Of a stretch of DNA of 64,000 nucleotides, positions 18,529 to 26,999 are shown piece after piece; the stretch's first letter is position 1; each line of letters begins with the position of its first letter. The position numbers and the translations under genes are program-made. The stretch comes from Celeribacter marinus (GTDB lineage: Bacteria; Pseudomonadota; Alphaproteobacteria; Rhodobacterales; Rhodobacteraceae). The stretch lies in NCBI RefSeq assembly GCF_001308265.1, contig NZ_CP012023.1, forward strand, positions 2,680,932-2,744,931, read 5' to 3'. Under the pieces are notes generated by a model, which searched no databases, was not told where the DNA came from, and was given only the letters and a program-made list of their open reading frames with translations.

Positions 18529-19356
18529 ATGTCAGCCAAATACTACGCCCCAACGGGGGGGCATCCAAGCCAAGAGCAGCTCCTCACGGATCGTGCCATT
18601 TTCACAGATGCCTACGCGGTCATTCCCAAAGGAACGATGCGCGATATCGTGACAAGTTTCCTGCCGTTTTGGGACAAGACACGGCTTTGGGTGCTCTCAC
18701 GCCCTCTTAGCGGTTTTGCCGAAACCTTTTCGCAGTACATCATGGAAGTGTCCCCAAATGGCGGCTCCGAGCGCCCCGAGTTGGACCCCGCCGCCCAAGG
18801 CGTGTTGTTCGTGGTTGAGGGACACGCAACCCTGACCGTCGACGGGAAAGAGCACATTTTGAATGAGGGCGGCTATGCCTACCTGCCGCCGAACACCAAC
18901 TGGACGCTGCACAACAAAACCGACGACATGTTACGGTTTCACTGGATCCGCAAAGCGTATGAGGCGGTTGACGGTCTGGACATGCCTGAGGTCATCATCA
19001 CAAACGAAAAAGATGTCGCGCCAACGGTCATGCCTGACACTGATGGCAAGTGGGCCACAACGCGCTTTGTCGATCCGACTGACTTGCGCCACGACATGCA
19101 TGTGACGGTAGTGACCTTTGAACCCGGTGCGGTCATTCCATTTCTGGAAACCCATGTGATGGAACACGGCCTTTATGTCCTACAAGGCAAAGCGGTCTAC
19201 CGGTTGAACAATGACTGGGTTGAGGTTGAGGCGGGCGACTACATGTGGCTGCGCGCGTTCTGCCCGCAAGCGTGCTACTCGGGCGGCCCGGGACCATTCC
19301 GCTACCTGCTCTACAAAGACGTCAATCGTCACATGAAGCTGCGCCCCTTTTCATAA
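18529..19356 (+). CDS. allE: (S)-ureidoglycine aminohydrolase (bicupin)
   Basis: 275 aa, with AGGAG 6 bases before the ATG. It removes ammonia from (S)-ureidoglycine to give (S)-ureidoglycolate (EC 3.5.3.26) in allantoin breakdown. It has two cupin domains: residues about 60-135 (GVLFVVEGHATLTVDGKEH, GGYAYLPPNTNWTLHN) and about 180-260 (EPGAVIPFLETHVMEHGLYV, WVEVEAGDYMWLRAFCPQAC). The second cupin carries the Mn ligands Glu, His, His and Gln (ETH, EHG, CPQA). Ureidoglycolate lyase, which uses its product, is encoded about 1.5 kb away on the other strand. The two transcripts converge on a shared terminator. Allantoate amidohydrolase, which would make its substrate, is not in the window. Confidence 0.93.
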   Translation: MSAKYYAPTGGHPSQEQLLTDRAIFTDAYAVIPKGTMRDIVTSFLPFWDKTRLWVLSRPLSGFAETFSQYIMEVSPNGGSERPELDPAAQGVLFVVEGHATLTVDGKEHILNEGGYAYLPPNTNWTLHNKTDDMLRFHWIRKAYEAVDGLDMPEVIITNEKDVAPTVMPDTDGKWATTRFVDPTDLRHDMHVTVVTFEPGAVIPFLETHVMEHGLYVLQGKAVYRLNNDWVEVEAGDYMWLRAFCPQACYSGGPGPFRYLLYKDVNRHMKLRPFS

Positions 19357-19376
19357 CAGCGGCACACAGCACATCA

Positions 19377-19406
19377 AAAAAGGCCCAGTCTCGCGACTGG
19401 GCCTTT
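19377..19406. terminator. Bidirectional terminator between allE and the NCS2 permease
   Basis: AAAAGGCCCAGTC-tcgc-GACTGGGCCTTTT is a perfect 13-bp stem with T runs on both strands. It sits between two convergent genes and can end both transcripts. Confidence 0.95.
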
Positions 19407-19427
19407 TCTTTGAGTTATAGATTTAGA

Positions 19428-20849
19428 TTACTTGGACTTGGAGCCAAGCGACCCTTCGCCGTGACCAGACATACCGCCCGAAACTTCTTCGGTTGCTTCA
19501 TCAGACAGCTCTTCTGGCAAGATCAAGTTGAGAACAATCGCGATAACAGCGGCGGGTAGAATGCCGCTTGTGGCGAGAATTTTCAGTGTGCCGGGCAAGT
19601 ATTGCAGCGCATCAGGCTCCAATTGCAGACCCAGACCCAACGACAGAGCAATCGCAAAGATCACCATGTTGCGACGGTTCCAGCTCACATCGGACAGCAT
19701 CGAAATACCCGCGGCAACAACCATGCCGAACATCACGATCACACCGCCGCCGAGAACCTCGATTGGGATCGACGAGATAATCGCGCCAACTTTGGGCACA
19801 AGGCCACATACTATGAGGAAGATCGCGCCAATGGTCACAACCCCACGGCTCATAACACCCGTCATCGCGATCAAACCAACGTTTTGGCTGAAAGACGTGT
19901 TTGGCAGTGCGCCGAACAGACCCGAAATCGCGGTGCCAAATCCATCTGCGAATGTCGCACCTTGGATTTCTTTGTCTGTGGCTTCGCGACCTGCGCCGCC
20001 TTTGGTGATGCCCGATACATCGCCCACGGTTTCAACCGCAGACACAAACGACATCGCGCAAAAGCCGATGATCGCCGCGACCGAGAACTCGAGACCAAAA
20101 TGCAGCGGGTTCGGCAGAGCAAAGCTTGCCGCACGGCCGATATTGCCAAGATTGACCTGACCCAACATGAACGCCAAAGCGTAGCCGACCAAAAGGCCAA
20201 TCAAAACCGCAGACACGGACAACATGCCGCGCGCAAAGAATTTCAGACCCAAAGTGACGATGATCACCGTGCTGGCCATCAGCCAGTTCACACCAGATCC
20301 GTATTCAGGTGTGCCAATCGCAGGGACGCCACCCGCAGCATATTGAACGCCAACCTTTACAAGCGCGAGGCCGATCATGGTAACGACCAACCCCGTGACC
20401 AACGGCGGGAGCGCAAAACGGATTTTGCCGATAAACAGGCCAAGCACGGCGTGGAACAGACCGCCAACCAAAATACCGCCCATCAACACGGCAATCGCAT
20501 CAACGCCCTTGCCCGCGACAAGCGGGATCATGATCGGAATGAACGCAAAGGATGTTCCCTGAACGATCGGAAGGCGTGCGCCCACGGGACCAAATCCGAT
20601 GGTCTGGAACAAAGTGGCGATGCCTGCAAAGAACATCGACATCTGGATCATGTAGATCATCTGTGGAAAGTCAGCGCTGTTTGAGCCGAACCCGAAACCC
20701 GCCGCACCACATACGATGATCGCCGGTGTCACGTTGGATACGAACATGGCCAAGACGTGTTGAATGCCCAGTGGCACCGCCTTGATCATTGGGGGGGTAT
20801 AGTTCGGGTCGCGGAGTTGCTCCGGTGTCCCTATTGAAGTGTCAGTCAT
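19428..20849 (-). CDS. Purine (xanthine/urate) permease, NCS2 family
   Basis: 473 aa with about 12-14 hydrophobic segments. It belongs to the nucleobase-ascorbate transporter (NAT/NCS2) family. FVSAVETVGDVSGIT is the helix-8 substrate-binding region, and the signature region reads PNTSFSQNVGLIAMTGV, in which QN-G is conserved and the T-G ending is typical of bacterial purine carriers. It takes up xanthine, urate or a related oxopurine by proton symport across the inner membrane. Its position behind allA and the allantoinase-OHCU decarboxylase fusion supports urate or xanthine over uracil, though the exact substrate is inferred. It is the last gene of that leftward operon, 60 bp after allA. 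The C-terminus is hydrophilic and Gly/Ser rich. Confidence 0.9.
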   Translation of the reverse strand: MTDTSIGTPEQLRDPNYTPPMIKAVPLGIQHVLAMFVSNVTPAIIVCGAAGFGFGSNSADFPQMIYMIQMSMFFAGIATLFQTIGFGPVGARLPIVQGTSFAFIPIMIPLVAGKGVDAIAVLMGGILVGGLFHAVLGLFIGKIRFALPPLVTGLVVTMIGLALVKVGVQYAAGGVPAIGTPEYGSGVNWLMASTVIIVTLGLKFFARGMLSVSAVLIGLLVGYALAFMLGQVNLGNIGRAASFALPNPLHFGLEFSVAAIIGFCAMSFVSAVETVGDVSGITKGGAGREATDKEIQGATFADGFGTAISGLFGALPNTSFSQNVGLIAMTGVMSRGVVTIGAIFLIVCGLVPKVGAIISSIPIEVLGGGVIVMFGMVVAAGISMLSDVSWNRRNMVIFAIALSLGLGLQLEPDALQYLPGTLKILATSGILPAAVIAIVLNLILPEELSDEATEEVSGGMSGHGEGSLGSKSK

Positions 20850-20909
20850 TGTCGTCCCTCTCCTGAGTTTGCCATTCCCCCTTTGTGGTGGATTTGGCGT
20901 CTTTGTCTT

Positions 20910-21401
20910 TTATGTTGTGCCTTCAATCGTAAACGGCGTTTCAAACCAGTGCTCTTCCAAATTCGCGCCATCGCCAATGCGGTCGATAACGGCAAATAAT
21001 CCGGGCGCATGGATCGGCGTCAAAACACCATGCCATGTTCCGCGGTGGAAATTGATCCCTTGCCCCGCTTGGGACAAAAAGGCGCGCGGGCTTGCCGGAC
21101 GCCCGTCCTCGTCTGACGCGACGATCACCACAAACCCTGTGTAGCTCATAGGCACGAATGCCTGACTGCCCTCAGGGTGGCGCTCCATCATGTCGAGTAT
21201 GATTGGAAACGTGCGCGCTTGGGCATCGAACAGGCTAATGCCCGCTTTGCCATCACCAAAATCAAGCGTAGCACGATCGTGATACCGACCACACATCCCC
21301 GCGTTGATCATCTTGTCAGGCGCGCCCGCCGTATCCAGAACATCGCCAAAGGGCGCAAATTCATCGGCAGTCAACGGCTCAAGGCGAAGTGGTGTGCTCA
21401 T
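20910..21401 (-). CDS. allA: Ureidoglycolate lyase
   Basis: 163 aa. It splits (S)-ureidoglycolate into glyoxylate and urea (EC 4.3.2.3). Family marks are PLTADEFAPFGDVLD at the N-terminus, SLFDAQARTFPIILDMMERH, the SQAFVPMS block, and INFHRGTWHGVLTPI near residue 125, the conserved histidine region of the active site. Its ATG overlaps the TGA of the upstream allantoinase-decarboxylase gene (ATGA), so the two are translationally coupled. Its product, glyoxylate, can be used by the malate synthase at 16.2-18.4 kb. Confidence 0.95.
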   Translation of the reverse strand: MSTPLRLEPLTADEFAPFGDVLDTAGAPDKMINAGMCGRYHDRATLDFGDGKAGISLFDAQARTFPIILDMMERHPEGSQAFVPMSYTGFVVIVASDEDGRPASPRAFLSQAGQGINFHRGTWHGVLTPIHAPGLFAVIDRIGDGANLEEHWFETPFTIEGTT

Positions 21402-22810
21402 TGCGAAAACTTCTCGATCAATCGCAATTGCGCGATGCGTTCGACCTGTTTGCAGGCCTGTGCAAACTCGGTATCGCGGTCGTTTTCGATGCGCCGTTCG
21501 AACGCCTCCATAATCGACGCCTTAGTATTGTCGCGTACCGCAATGATGAACGGAAATCCGAATTTCGCGGTGTAGGCGTCGTTGAGCGCCGTAAAGGTCT
21601 GGCGTTCGGCATCGGTCAGTGCATCGAGACCAACAGCAGCCTGTTCCGCCGTGGAGTCCGCCGTGAGGCGTTTGGCTGCGGCAAGTTTTCCGGCCAGATC
21701 AGGGTGCGCGGTCAACACACCAAGGCGTTGCTCCTCAGTGGCGGCGCGGAACACCCGCGCGAGCGCTTGATGCACTCCAGTGGCGGTATCATCGGTTGGT
21801 CCAAGCTCGCCCGCATGCGCGCCCTCGGCAATCCACGAGCTATGCTCGAACACGCCGCCAAATTGCGCCACAAACGTCTCGCGGTCCATTTCGGACGGAC
21901 GCGCAAACCGCACATGGGGGTGCTCTTTGGCCCAATGCTCGGCCACGTCAAGACGCGTGGCGAACCAAACGCCCTCATGAGATTTGAAATAATCCAACAC
22001 ACGGCGCAGAGCGGCAGCACGCCCCGGGCGACCGATCAGGCGACAATGCAACCCAATCGAAAGCACTTTGGGCGCGCCTGCTTCACCTTCTGCGTAGAGC
22101 TCATCAAAGCTATCTTTGAGGTAGGATTCAAATTGAGCACCGTTGGTGTAGCCCGCCTGAATGGCAAACCGCATGTCGTTGCAATCCATCGTGTAGGGCA
22201 CGATCAACTGATCCGTATCCCCGAATTCCATCCAATACGGCAGATCGTCGGCATAGCTATCGGCAACATATGCAAATTGACCGGTTTCGGCGGCAAGACG
22301 CACCGTATTGTTCGAACATCGCCCCGTGTACCATCCGCGCGGCGGCTCGCCCACGACTTCGGTATGCAGACGAATAGCCTCGGCGATCTGCGCGCGCTCA
22401 TCGTCCTCGGACATATCCTTGTGCTCGACCCACTTTAGGCCGTGGCTAGCAATTTCCCATTGCGCGGCTTTCATTGCGGCAACCTGTTCGGGCGCGCGCG
22501 CCAACGCGGTAGCCACGCCGTACACCGTCACAGGAAGATCAGCCAACATCCGATGAACGCGCCAGAACCCTGCGCGTGATCCGTATTCGTAGATCGATTC
22601 CATATTCCAGTGCCGCTGACCCTGCCACGGTTGCGCGCCGGTAATTTCGGACAAAAATGCCTCGGACGCGGCATCGCCATGCAAGATATTGTTTTCGCCG
22701 CCCTCCTCATAATTGAGGACGATTTGAACGGCGATTTTAGCGCCATTGGGCCAATTTGCGTTGGGCGGCGTAGCGCCGTATCCGGTCATATCACGAGGGT
22801 AGCGATGCAC
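21398..22810 (-). CDS. puuE: Fusion: PuuE-type allantoinase and OHCU decarboxylase (UraD)
   Basis: 470 aa, two enzymes in one chain. Residues about 1-300 form a polysaccharide-deacetylase-like, cofactor-independent allantoinase (PuuE: VQIVLNYEEGGENN, YEYGSRAGFWRVHRM, EIASHGLKWVEH, LHCRLIGRPGR) that opens allantoin to allantoate. Residues about 305-470 are 2-oxo-4-hydroxy-4-carboxy-5-ureidoimidazoline decarboxylase (FVAQFGGVFEHSSWIAE with the catalytic His, LTAHPDLAGKL, AKFGFPFIIAVR), which makes S-allantoin. The fusion joins two consecutive steps, with the decarboxylase product passed to the hydrolase. The intermediate step enzyme HIU hydrolase is encoded divergently 165 bp away. The operon continues into allA and the permease. 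Confidence 0.95.
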   Translation of the reverse strand: MHRYPRDMTGYGATPPNANWPNGAKIAVQIVLNYEEGGENNILHGDAASEAFLSEITGAQPWQGQRHWNMESIYEYGSRAGFWRVHRMLADLPVTVYGVATALARAPEQVAAMKAAQWEIASHGLKWVEHKDMSEDDERAQIAEAIRLHTEVVGEPPRGWYTGRCSNNTVRLAAETGQFAYVADSYADDLPYWMEFGDTDQLIVPYTMDCNDMRFAIQAGYTNGAQFESYLKDSFDELYAEGEAGAPKVLSIGLHCRLIGRPGRAAALRRVLDYFKSHEGVWFATRLDVAEHWAKEHPHVRFARPSEMDRETFVAQFGGVFEHSSWIAEGAHAGELGPTDDTATGVHQALARVFRAATEEQRLGVLTAHPDLAGKLAAAKRLTADSTAEQAAVGLDALTDAERQTFTALNDAYTAKFGFPFIIAVRDNTKASIMEAFERRIENDRDTEFAQACKQVERIAQLRLIEKFSQ

Positions 22811-22829
22811 AGACAGTATTCCTCCATAG

Positions 22830-22841
22830 AATATGAATATT
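22830..22841. promoter_or_regulatory. Small palindrome in the puuE-uraH divergent promoter region
   Basis: AATAT-ga-ATATT, a perfect 5-bp inverted repeat, lies 20 bp in front of the puuE start in the 165-bp AT-rich divergent region. Its ATATT core resembles the palindrome before the LysR gene at 24272-24292, so a common regulator is possible. Evidence is weak because the region is generally AT-rich. Confidence 0.3.
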
Positions 22842-22975
22842 AGTAACCTAAATAATTCATTCCATTTTCAAAAAAAATCATAAGGAGCCTTTTGCTTCGG
22901 GCTTTTGCGCATTGTCGTACACTCTGGTTATTATTGTGCAACTGTGCACCTGCAAACCTAAAGGATAGGCATTCT

Positions 22976-23329
22976 ATGTCCGGATATTTGACGACTCACG
23001 TGCTTGATACGGCGCGCGGTTGCCCCGCAAGCGGCTTGAAAATTGACCTCTACAAAATGGACGGCGAGACGCGCTCGCTGCTCAAGACCCTTGTGACGAA
23101 CGCGGACGGGCGCACGGACGAGCAAATTTTACCCGCGAGCGCCTTTGAAACAGGTGTGTACGAGTTGGTATTCCATGCGGGGGCCTACCTCGATGCGATC
23201 GGCACGCCGCCCGAAGAGCCACGCTTTCTCGATGTGATCCCGCTACGCTTTGGCATGTCCGAGGCCTCGCATTATCACGTCCCGCTGCTGCTTTCACCGT
23301 TCGGGTATTCGACCTATCGCGGCAGCTGA
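22976..23329 (+). CDS. uraH: 5-hydroxyisourate hydrolase (transthyretin-like)
   Basis: 117 aa. The ATG at 22976 starts the family N-terminus [27 protein letters not shown] lies upstream. The protein hydrolyses 5-hydroxyisourate to OHCU (EC 3.5.2.17), the step just before the UraD half of the neighbouring fusion. It has the transthyretin-like fold, the His in TTHVLD, an Arg in the ETRSLL region, and the diagnostic C-terminal YRGS tetrapeptide (STYRGS). It diverges from puuE. Its last 16 bases overlap the convergent LysR gene. Uricase or FAD-urate hydroxylase, which makes its substrate, is not seen in the window. Confidence 0.95.
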   Translation: MSGYLTTHVLDTARGCPASGLKIDLYKMDGETRSLLKTLVTNADGRTDEQILPASAFETGVYELVFHAGAYLDAIGTPPEEPRFLDVIPLRFGMSEASHYHVPLLLSPFGYSTYRGS

Positions 23330-24246
23330 GCCGTGATCGAGCTGTCGCGGACAGCCGCACCGATCCGCTCGATGACAAATTCCATGAACAATCGCGTTTT
23401 TGGATCCTGACGTCTGCGATGCGTATACAGACACGCCATCTGAATTGCTTCGGGTGGCGTTTTTGTTGCCACAGGGATCAAACGTCCCTCTTTGAGGTGG
23501 TCAATAATTTCGAAGATCGGCTTGAGCGCAATTCCGTTCCCCGCCAACGCCCAATCCGTCAAGACATCGCCATCGTCCGATTCATATCGCCCCTCGACGC
23601 GAAACCGTTTTGGCCCCGATGGCGTCATTAACCGCCATTGAAACTCCGTAGCCCCCGGAAAACGCAGATTTAAGCACTCATGCTTGTCCGCAATCAACTC
23701 GTCACCCGATGCAGGATTTCCATGTGCCTCTATATATGCGGGAGATGCGCACAAAATACGTTCAATATCCGCGATTTTGCGGATGCGCAGATTACTATCC
23801 TCAGGCTGTCCAAGAAAGAATGCCAGATCAAGCCCCTCGGTCGTGAGATCCACGGTGCGATCGGTCAGGCGCAGCCGGATATTCACCTCAGGATAGGCCC
23901 GCAAAAACTCTGCAATCAGCGGCGCGATCAGACGGCGCCCAACCCCGAGCGGGGCCGCCACATACAATGGTCCCTTTGGGTTTTCGGTGATATTGACCAC
24001 CTGCGCCTCGGCGTTTTCAACCGCCTCAAGGATCTCACAGGCTCCGCCATAAAAGGCCCGACCATGTTCGGTCGCCGTGAGGCTTCGTGTGGTCCGCTGA
24101 AACAAACGCACGCTCAAATGCACCTCCAATTGAGAGATACGCGATGATGTGACTGCGGGCGAAATGCGCAAATCACGCCCTGCGGCGGACATACTGCCCA
24201 ATTCATAGACGCGCACAAACGTGCGGATGTTATCGAGATATGACAT
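23314..24246 (-). CDS. LysR-family transcriptional regulator
   Basis: 310 aa. The N-terminal winged HTH spans residues 1-60 ([34 protein letters not shown]), followed by a LysR substrate-binding domain ([37 protein letters not shown]). The subtype, with [10 protein letters not shown] and LFQRTTRSL, belongs to the large CrgA/DmlR-like branch, which gives no specific ligand. It sits at the edge of the purine locus and converges on uraH with a 16-bp overlap, so regulation of ureide genes is possible but not shown. A strong palindrome in its own upstream region suggests autoregulation. Confidence 0.9.
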   Translation of the reverse strand: MSYLDNIRTFVRVYELGSMSAAGRDLRISPAVTSSRISQLEVHLSVRLFQRTTRSLTATEHGRAFYGGACEILEAVENAEAQVVNITENPKGPLYVAAPLGVGRRLIAPLIAEFLRAYPEVNIRLRLTDRTVDLTTEGLDLAFFLGQPEDSNLRIRKIADIERILCASPAYIEAHGNPASGDELIADKHECLNLRFPGATEFQWRLMTPSGPKRFRVEGRYESDDGDVLTDWALAGNGIALKPIFEIIDHLKEGRLIPVATKTPPEAIQMACLYTHRRRQDPKTRLFMEFVIERIGAAVRDSSITAQLPR

Positions 24247-24271
24247 TGTTTTGTTTTTTTTGATGCTGTGG

Positions 24272-24292
24272 CGTATATTGCTATAATATACG
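24272..24292. promoter_or_regulatory. Palindromic LysR-type box upstream of the LysR gene
   Basis: CGTATATT-gctat-AATATACG is a perfect 8-bp inverted repeat that includes a T-N11-A core, the classic LysR box. It is 25 bp upstream of the LysR start, so autoregulation by this protein is the simplest reading. Confidence 0.6.
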
Positions 24293-24451
24293 AATACTCA
24301 CGACATTCTAGCGCCGTTTGTCATCGCGTCGTGCGCAACACGTGCCCTAAGTTGTGGCATTGTGGACCCTTGCGCCGCGCACACAGATGCGGGACACAAG
24401 AGCCTACCTGTTTTGGCGCGCAACGCCACATATGACCGTGAGGAAAACACC

Positions 24452-25132
24452 ATGACATTCAACCGCTCGATCAAAATCGCACCCTCTATTCTATCCGCTG
24501 ATTTCGCCAACTTTGGCGCAGAAATCCAAGCCATCGAGGCGCAAGGTGCCGATTGGGTCCACATCGATGTGATGGACGGTCATTTTGTTCCAAACCTGAC
24601 ATTCGGGCCGCCCGCCGTAAAAGCGTTTCGCCCGCACGTCAAAACGGTGATGGATGTGCACCTCATGATCTCGCCCGTGGACGCCTACATCGACGCCTAC
24701 GCTGACGCAGGCGCCGACATCCTGACGGCCCATATCGAGGCGGGTCCGCACACGCATCGCACCCTACAAGCAATCCGAGGCGCAGGTATGAAAGCGGGCG
24801 TCGCTCTCAACCCTGGCACGCCTGCGCACGCGGTTGAACACCTTCTCGATCTCACTGACCTCATTTGCGTGATGACCGTGAACCCCGGATTCGGAGGTCA
24901 AAAGTTTATCGACATGACAGACAAAATTCGCACGCTGCGCGCGATGATTGGTGACCGTGAGGTTCATATTGAAATTGACGGTGGCGTTGACACGACAACA
25001 GCACCCCTCGTTGCCGCGGCGGGCGCAGACGTTCTTGTGGCTGGGTCAGCCGTATTTCGCGGTGGATCGGTCGACATGCCATCCGTCTACGGCGACAACA
25101 TCAAGGCGATCCGCGCGGCCGCACAGGGCTAA
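24452..25132 (+). CDS. rpe: Ribulose-phosphate 3-epimerase
   Basis: 226 aa. I use ATG 24452, preceded by GAGGAAAACACC; the frame is open further up. It interconverts D-ribulose 5-phosphate and D-xylulose 5-phosphate in the pentose phosphate pathway. The TIM barrel carries the usual metal and catalytic residues: [50 protein letters not shown], and [13 protein letters not shown] with phosphate-binding [12 protein letters not shown]. It is monocistronic, since the next gene converges 25 bp away. Confidence 0.96.
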   Translation: MTFNRSIKIAPSILSADFANFGAEIQAIEAQGADWVHIDVMDGHFVPNLTFGPPAVKAFRPHVKTVMDVHLMISPVDAYIDAYADAGADILTAHIEAGPHTHRTLQAIRGAGMKAGVALNPGTPAHAVEHLLDLTDLICVMTVNPGFGGQKFIDMTDKIRTLRAMIGDREVHIEIDGGVDTTTAPLVAAAGADVLVAGSAVFRGGSVDMPSVYGDNIKAIRAAAQG

Positions 25133-25157
25133 GCGCGCCGCATGGAAATTGGCGCGG

Positions 25158-26600
25158 TTACATGACCGCGCCAAGAACCGCAAAACCCACAACCATCATG
25201 CCGCACAAACGGCTAATGCGGTCGCGCACCGCAAAGACAATCGGATCATCATGCATCTCGCCGCGATGTGTCAGCAATACAATACGACTGATCCAGAACA
25301 ACAAAATCAGACAAATTCCCCAAAGCGCCGGCGGGTTGGAATAGAGCAACGCTACGTCTGGCGAATTCATATAAAGGGCGAGGACGAGGATCGAAACATA
25401 CCCCGTACCAAGCGCCATTTGCGAAATCACTTCGGCGTCCTCATTGCGATATCCACGCCCCTCGGCTTGCACTTTTCCAGCGTTGATGTTGTCCACCAAT
25501 TCCGCCTGACGTTTGACCGCCGCCAAGGCAAAGAAAAAGAACACCGAAAACGCGAGAAGCCACATTGATAGCGGCACACCAACGGCCACGCCCCCCGCGA
25601 TGATGCGCAAGGTATAAAGGCCCGATAAAACCGAGACATCGATCACGGCGCGGCGTTTGAAATAGAACGAATAGGCGGTGGTCATGGCATAATAGCTCAG
25701 CATAACGAACAAGAAGATCGGACCAAGCGCCACCGAAAGCACCGCCCCCACGCCCAACAAAACGCCCGCCATTGCCGTGCCATGCGCAATCGGGACGGTC
25801 CCCGCCGCAAAGGGACGCTTGCACTTGCGTGCATGCGCCCGGTCCGCGTTGAGATCGAGTAAATCGTTGAGCACATAAACCGACGAGGCCACCAAAGAGA
25901 ACGCGACAAAGGCCATAAGAGCGCGCACAAATGAGACGACATCCAAATGGTGCGCCAGTAGCAGCGGCACAAACACCAAAATGTTTTTGAGCCATTGGTG
26001 CGGGCGCAGTGCTTTGATATAGGGTTTGCGGTCAATATGTGCGGTGCCTAGATGCTCAACCTCAATGCCTAGCGCGGACACCTGCGCACGCAAGGCCTCG
26101 GACGCGTTGACCGATATGGCGCGCGCCGCATGCGCCCACACATCAAGATCGGCCGCATGGTCCCCGACATAGGCAAACCCGCGTTCCCCGTAGCGATCCA
26201 CGAGGAACTCCGCCTTGATTTGCCCTTTGAGATTTCGATCGCCATCTGACCCATACACCGCATCGAACACGCCCAAATGTGTGGCAATTTGATCCGCTAG
26301 GATTTGATCCGTTGCGGTTACAAGCACGACCACCCCACCGCCATCGCGCCATTTGGCAATGTAATCGAGCACCTCGCAATTATAGGGCAGCGTGGTCACA
26401 TCCACAGATGCCCGTGTTGCGAGATCGCGTTTGAGTGCGGCTTTGCCTGACTTCAACGTTCGGATGGCGCGGATTGCAGCGCTCCAGTCGTGCGAGGCGG
26501 CATTCCAAAAGGTTTCGTGCAGCATGTCCGACTGCAACAAAGTACCGTCCAAATCGACGGCCAGAACCGCACCTTTGGTCTCGTTTGCGTCTGTTGTCAT
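25158..26600 (-). CDS. HAD hydrolase-UbiA prenyltransferase fusion (DPPR-synthase-like)
   Basis: 480 aa. Residues about 1-200 are a haloacid dehalogenase-type phosphatase: motif I LAVDLDGTLLQSD, motif II LVTATDQ, and motif IV region FAYVGDHAADLDVW. Residues about 205-480 are a UbiA-family membrane transferase with about eight helices. It has RPHQWLKNILVF, the polyprenyl-binding YVLNDLLDLNADRAHARKC (NDxxD), and RPFAAGTVPI. The membrane half is closest in type to the 5-phosphoribosyl-1-pyrophosphate:decaprenyl-phosphate transferases that start arabinose-donor synthesis. The fused phosphatase could then remove the 5-phosphate. That activity is inferred, and another prenylated or glycosylated product is possible. 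A GTG at 26606 has better spacing from GAGG and is an alternative start. Confidence 0.85.
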   Translation of the reverse strand: MTTDANETKGAVLAVDLDGTLLQSDMLHETFWNAASHDWSAAIRAIRTLKSGKAALKRDLATRASVDVTTLPYNCEVLDYIAKWRDGGGVVVLVTATDQILADQIATHLGVFDAVYGSDGDRNLKGQIKAEFLVDRYGERGFAYVGDHAADLDVWAHAARAISVNASEALRAQVSALGIEVEHLGTAHIDRKPYIKALRPHQWLKNILVFVPLLLAHHLDVVSFVRALMAFVAFSLVASSVYVLNDLLDLNADRAHARKCKRPFAAGTVPIAHGTAMAGVLLGVGAVLSVALGPIFLFVMLSYYAMTTAYSFYFKRRAVIDVSVLSGLYTLRIIAGGVAVGVPLSMWLLAFSVFFFFALAAVKRQAELVDNINAGKVQAEGRGYRNEDAEVISQMALGTGYVSILVLALYMNSPDVALLYSNPPALWGICLILLFWISRIVLLTHRGEMHDDPIVFAVRDRISRLCGMMVVGFAVLGAVM

Positions 26601-26804
26601 ACTCACGATGCACCTCAACTGCGCCCCAAACCCATGCGGGACGATACTTTGGTTTGTGTTTCAACCTCACATATCCAACGGGTTGCAGCTTTTTGGCAAG
26701 GCCTGCGAAGATTTAAGGTCACAAAGATGGGCAGTCGGGGCAATTGAGTCACGCAATCCGTCTTGACCCTCGCGGCGCGATGCCCTAATTCCACTCTCAC
26801 CCGA

Positions 26805-26878
26805 GCGGGTGTTGTGTAATGGTAAGACCTCAGCCTTCCAAGCTGATGACACGGGTTCGATTCCCGTCACCCGCTCCA
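26805..26878 (+). tRNA. tRNA-Gly(TCC)
   Basis: The 7-bp acceptor stem GCGGGTG pairs with CACCCGC. The D arm is TGTAATGGTAAGA, the anticodon arm is CAGCC-TTCCAAG-CTG with anticodon TCC, the T arm is ACGGG-TTCGATT-CCCGT, and the discriminator U is followed by an encoded CCA. It would read GGA/GGG glycine codons. It is isolated, with no other tRNA nearby. Confidence 0.97.
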
Positions 26879-26947
26879 AAAATCCCTGAAAAAACAAAAT
26901 ATGTTACGCTTATAGCGATCGTTATGTCGCGTGCGGCGCTCTAAATA

Positions 26948-26978
26948 GAAAAAGCCCCCGCACACTGGCGAGGGCTTT
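26948..26978 (-). terminator. Terminator of the 5'-nucleotidase gene
   Basis: On the minus strand, AAAGCCCTCGC and GCGGGGGCTTT form an 11-bp stem with one G-T pair, then TTTTTC. It lies 21 bases past the gene's stop. The A-rich flank on the other side may also help terminate transcripts from the tRNA. Confidence 0.85.
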
Positions 26979-26999
26979 CATGAGGGTCAAAACACCCTT

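Noticed and set aside
19602..20684. 360-codon frame opposite the NCS2 permease
   Set aside because: Extremely rich in Arg, His, Asn and Asp, as expected of an antisense frame of a hydrophobic protein; the permease on the other strand is clear.
26667..26897. Minus-strand frame of 76 aa containing VTGIEPVSSAWKAEVLPLHN
   Set aside because: This is a translation of the reverse strand of the tRNA-Gly gene and flank, a well-known kind of spurious protein annotation.
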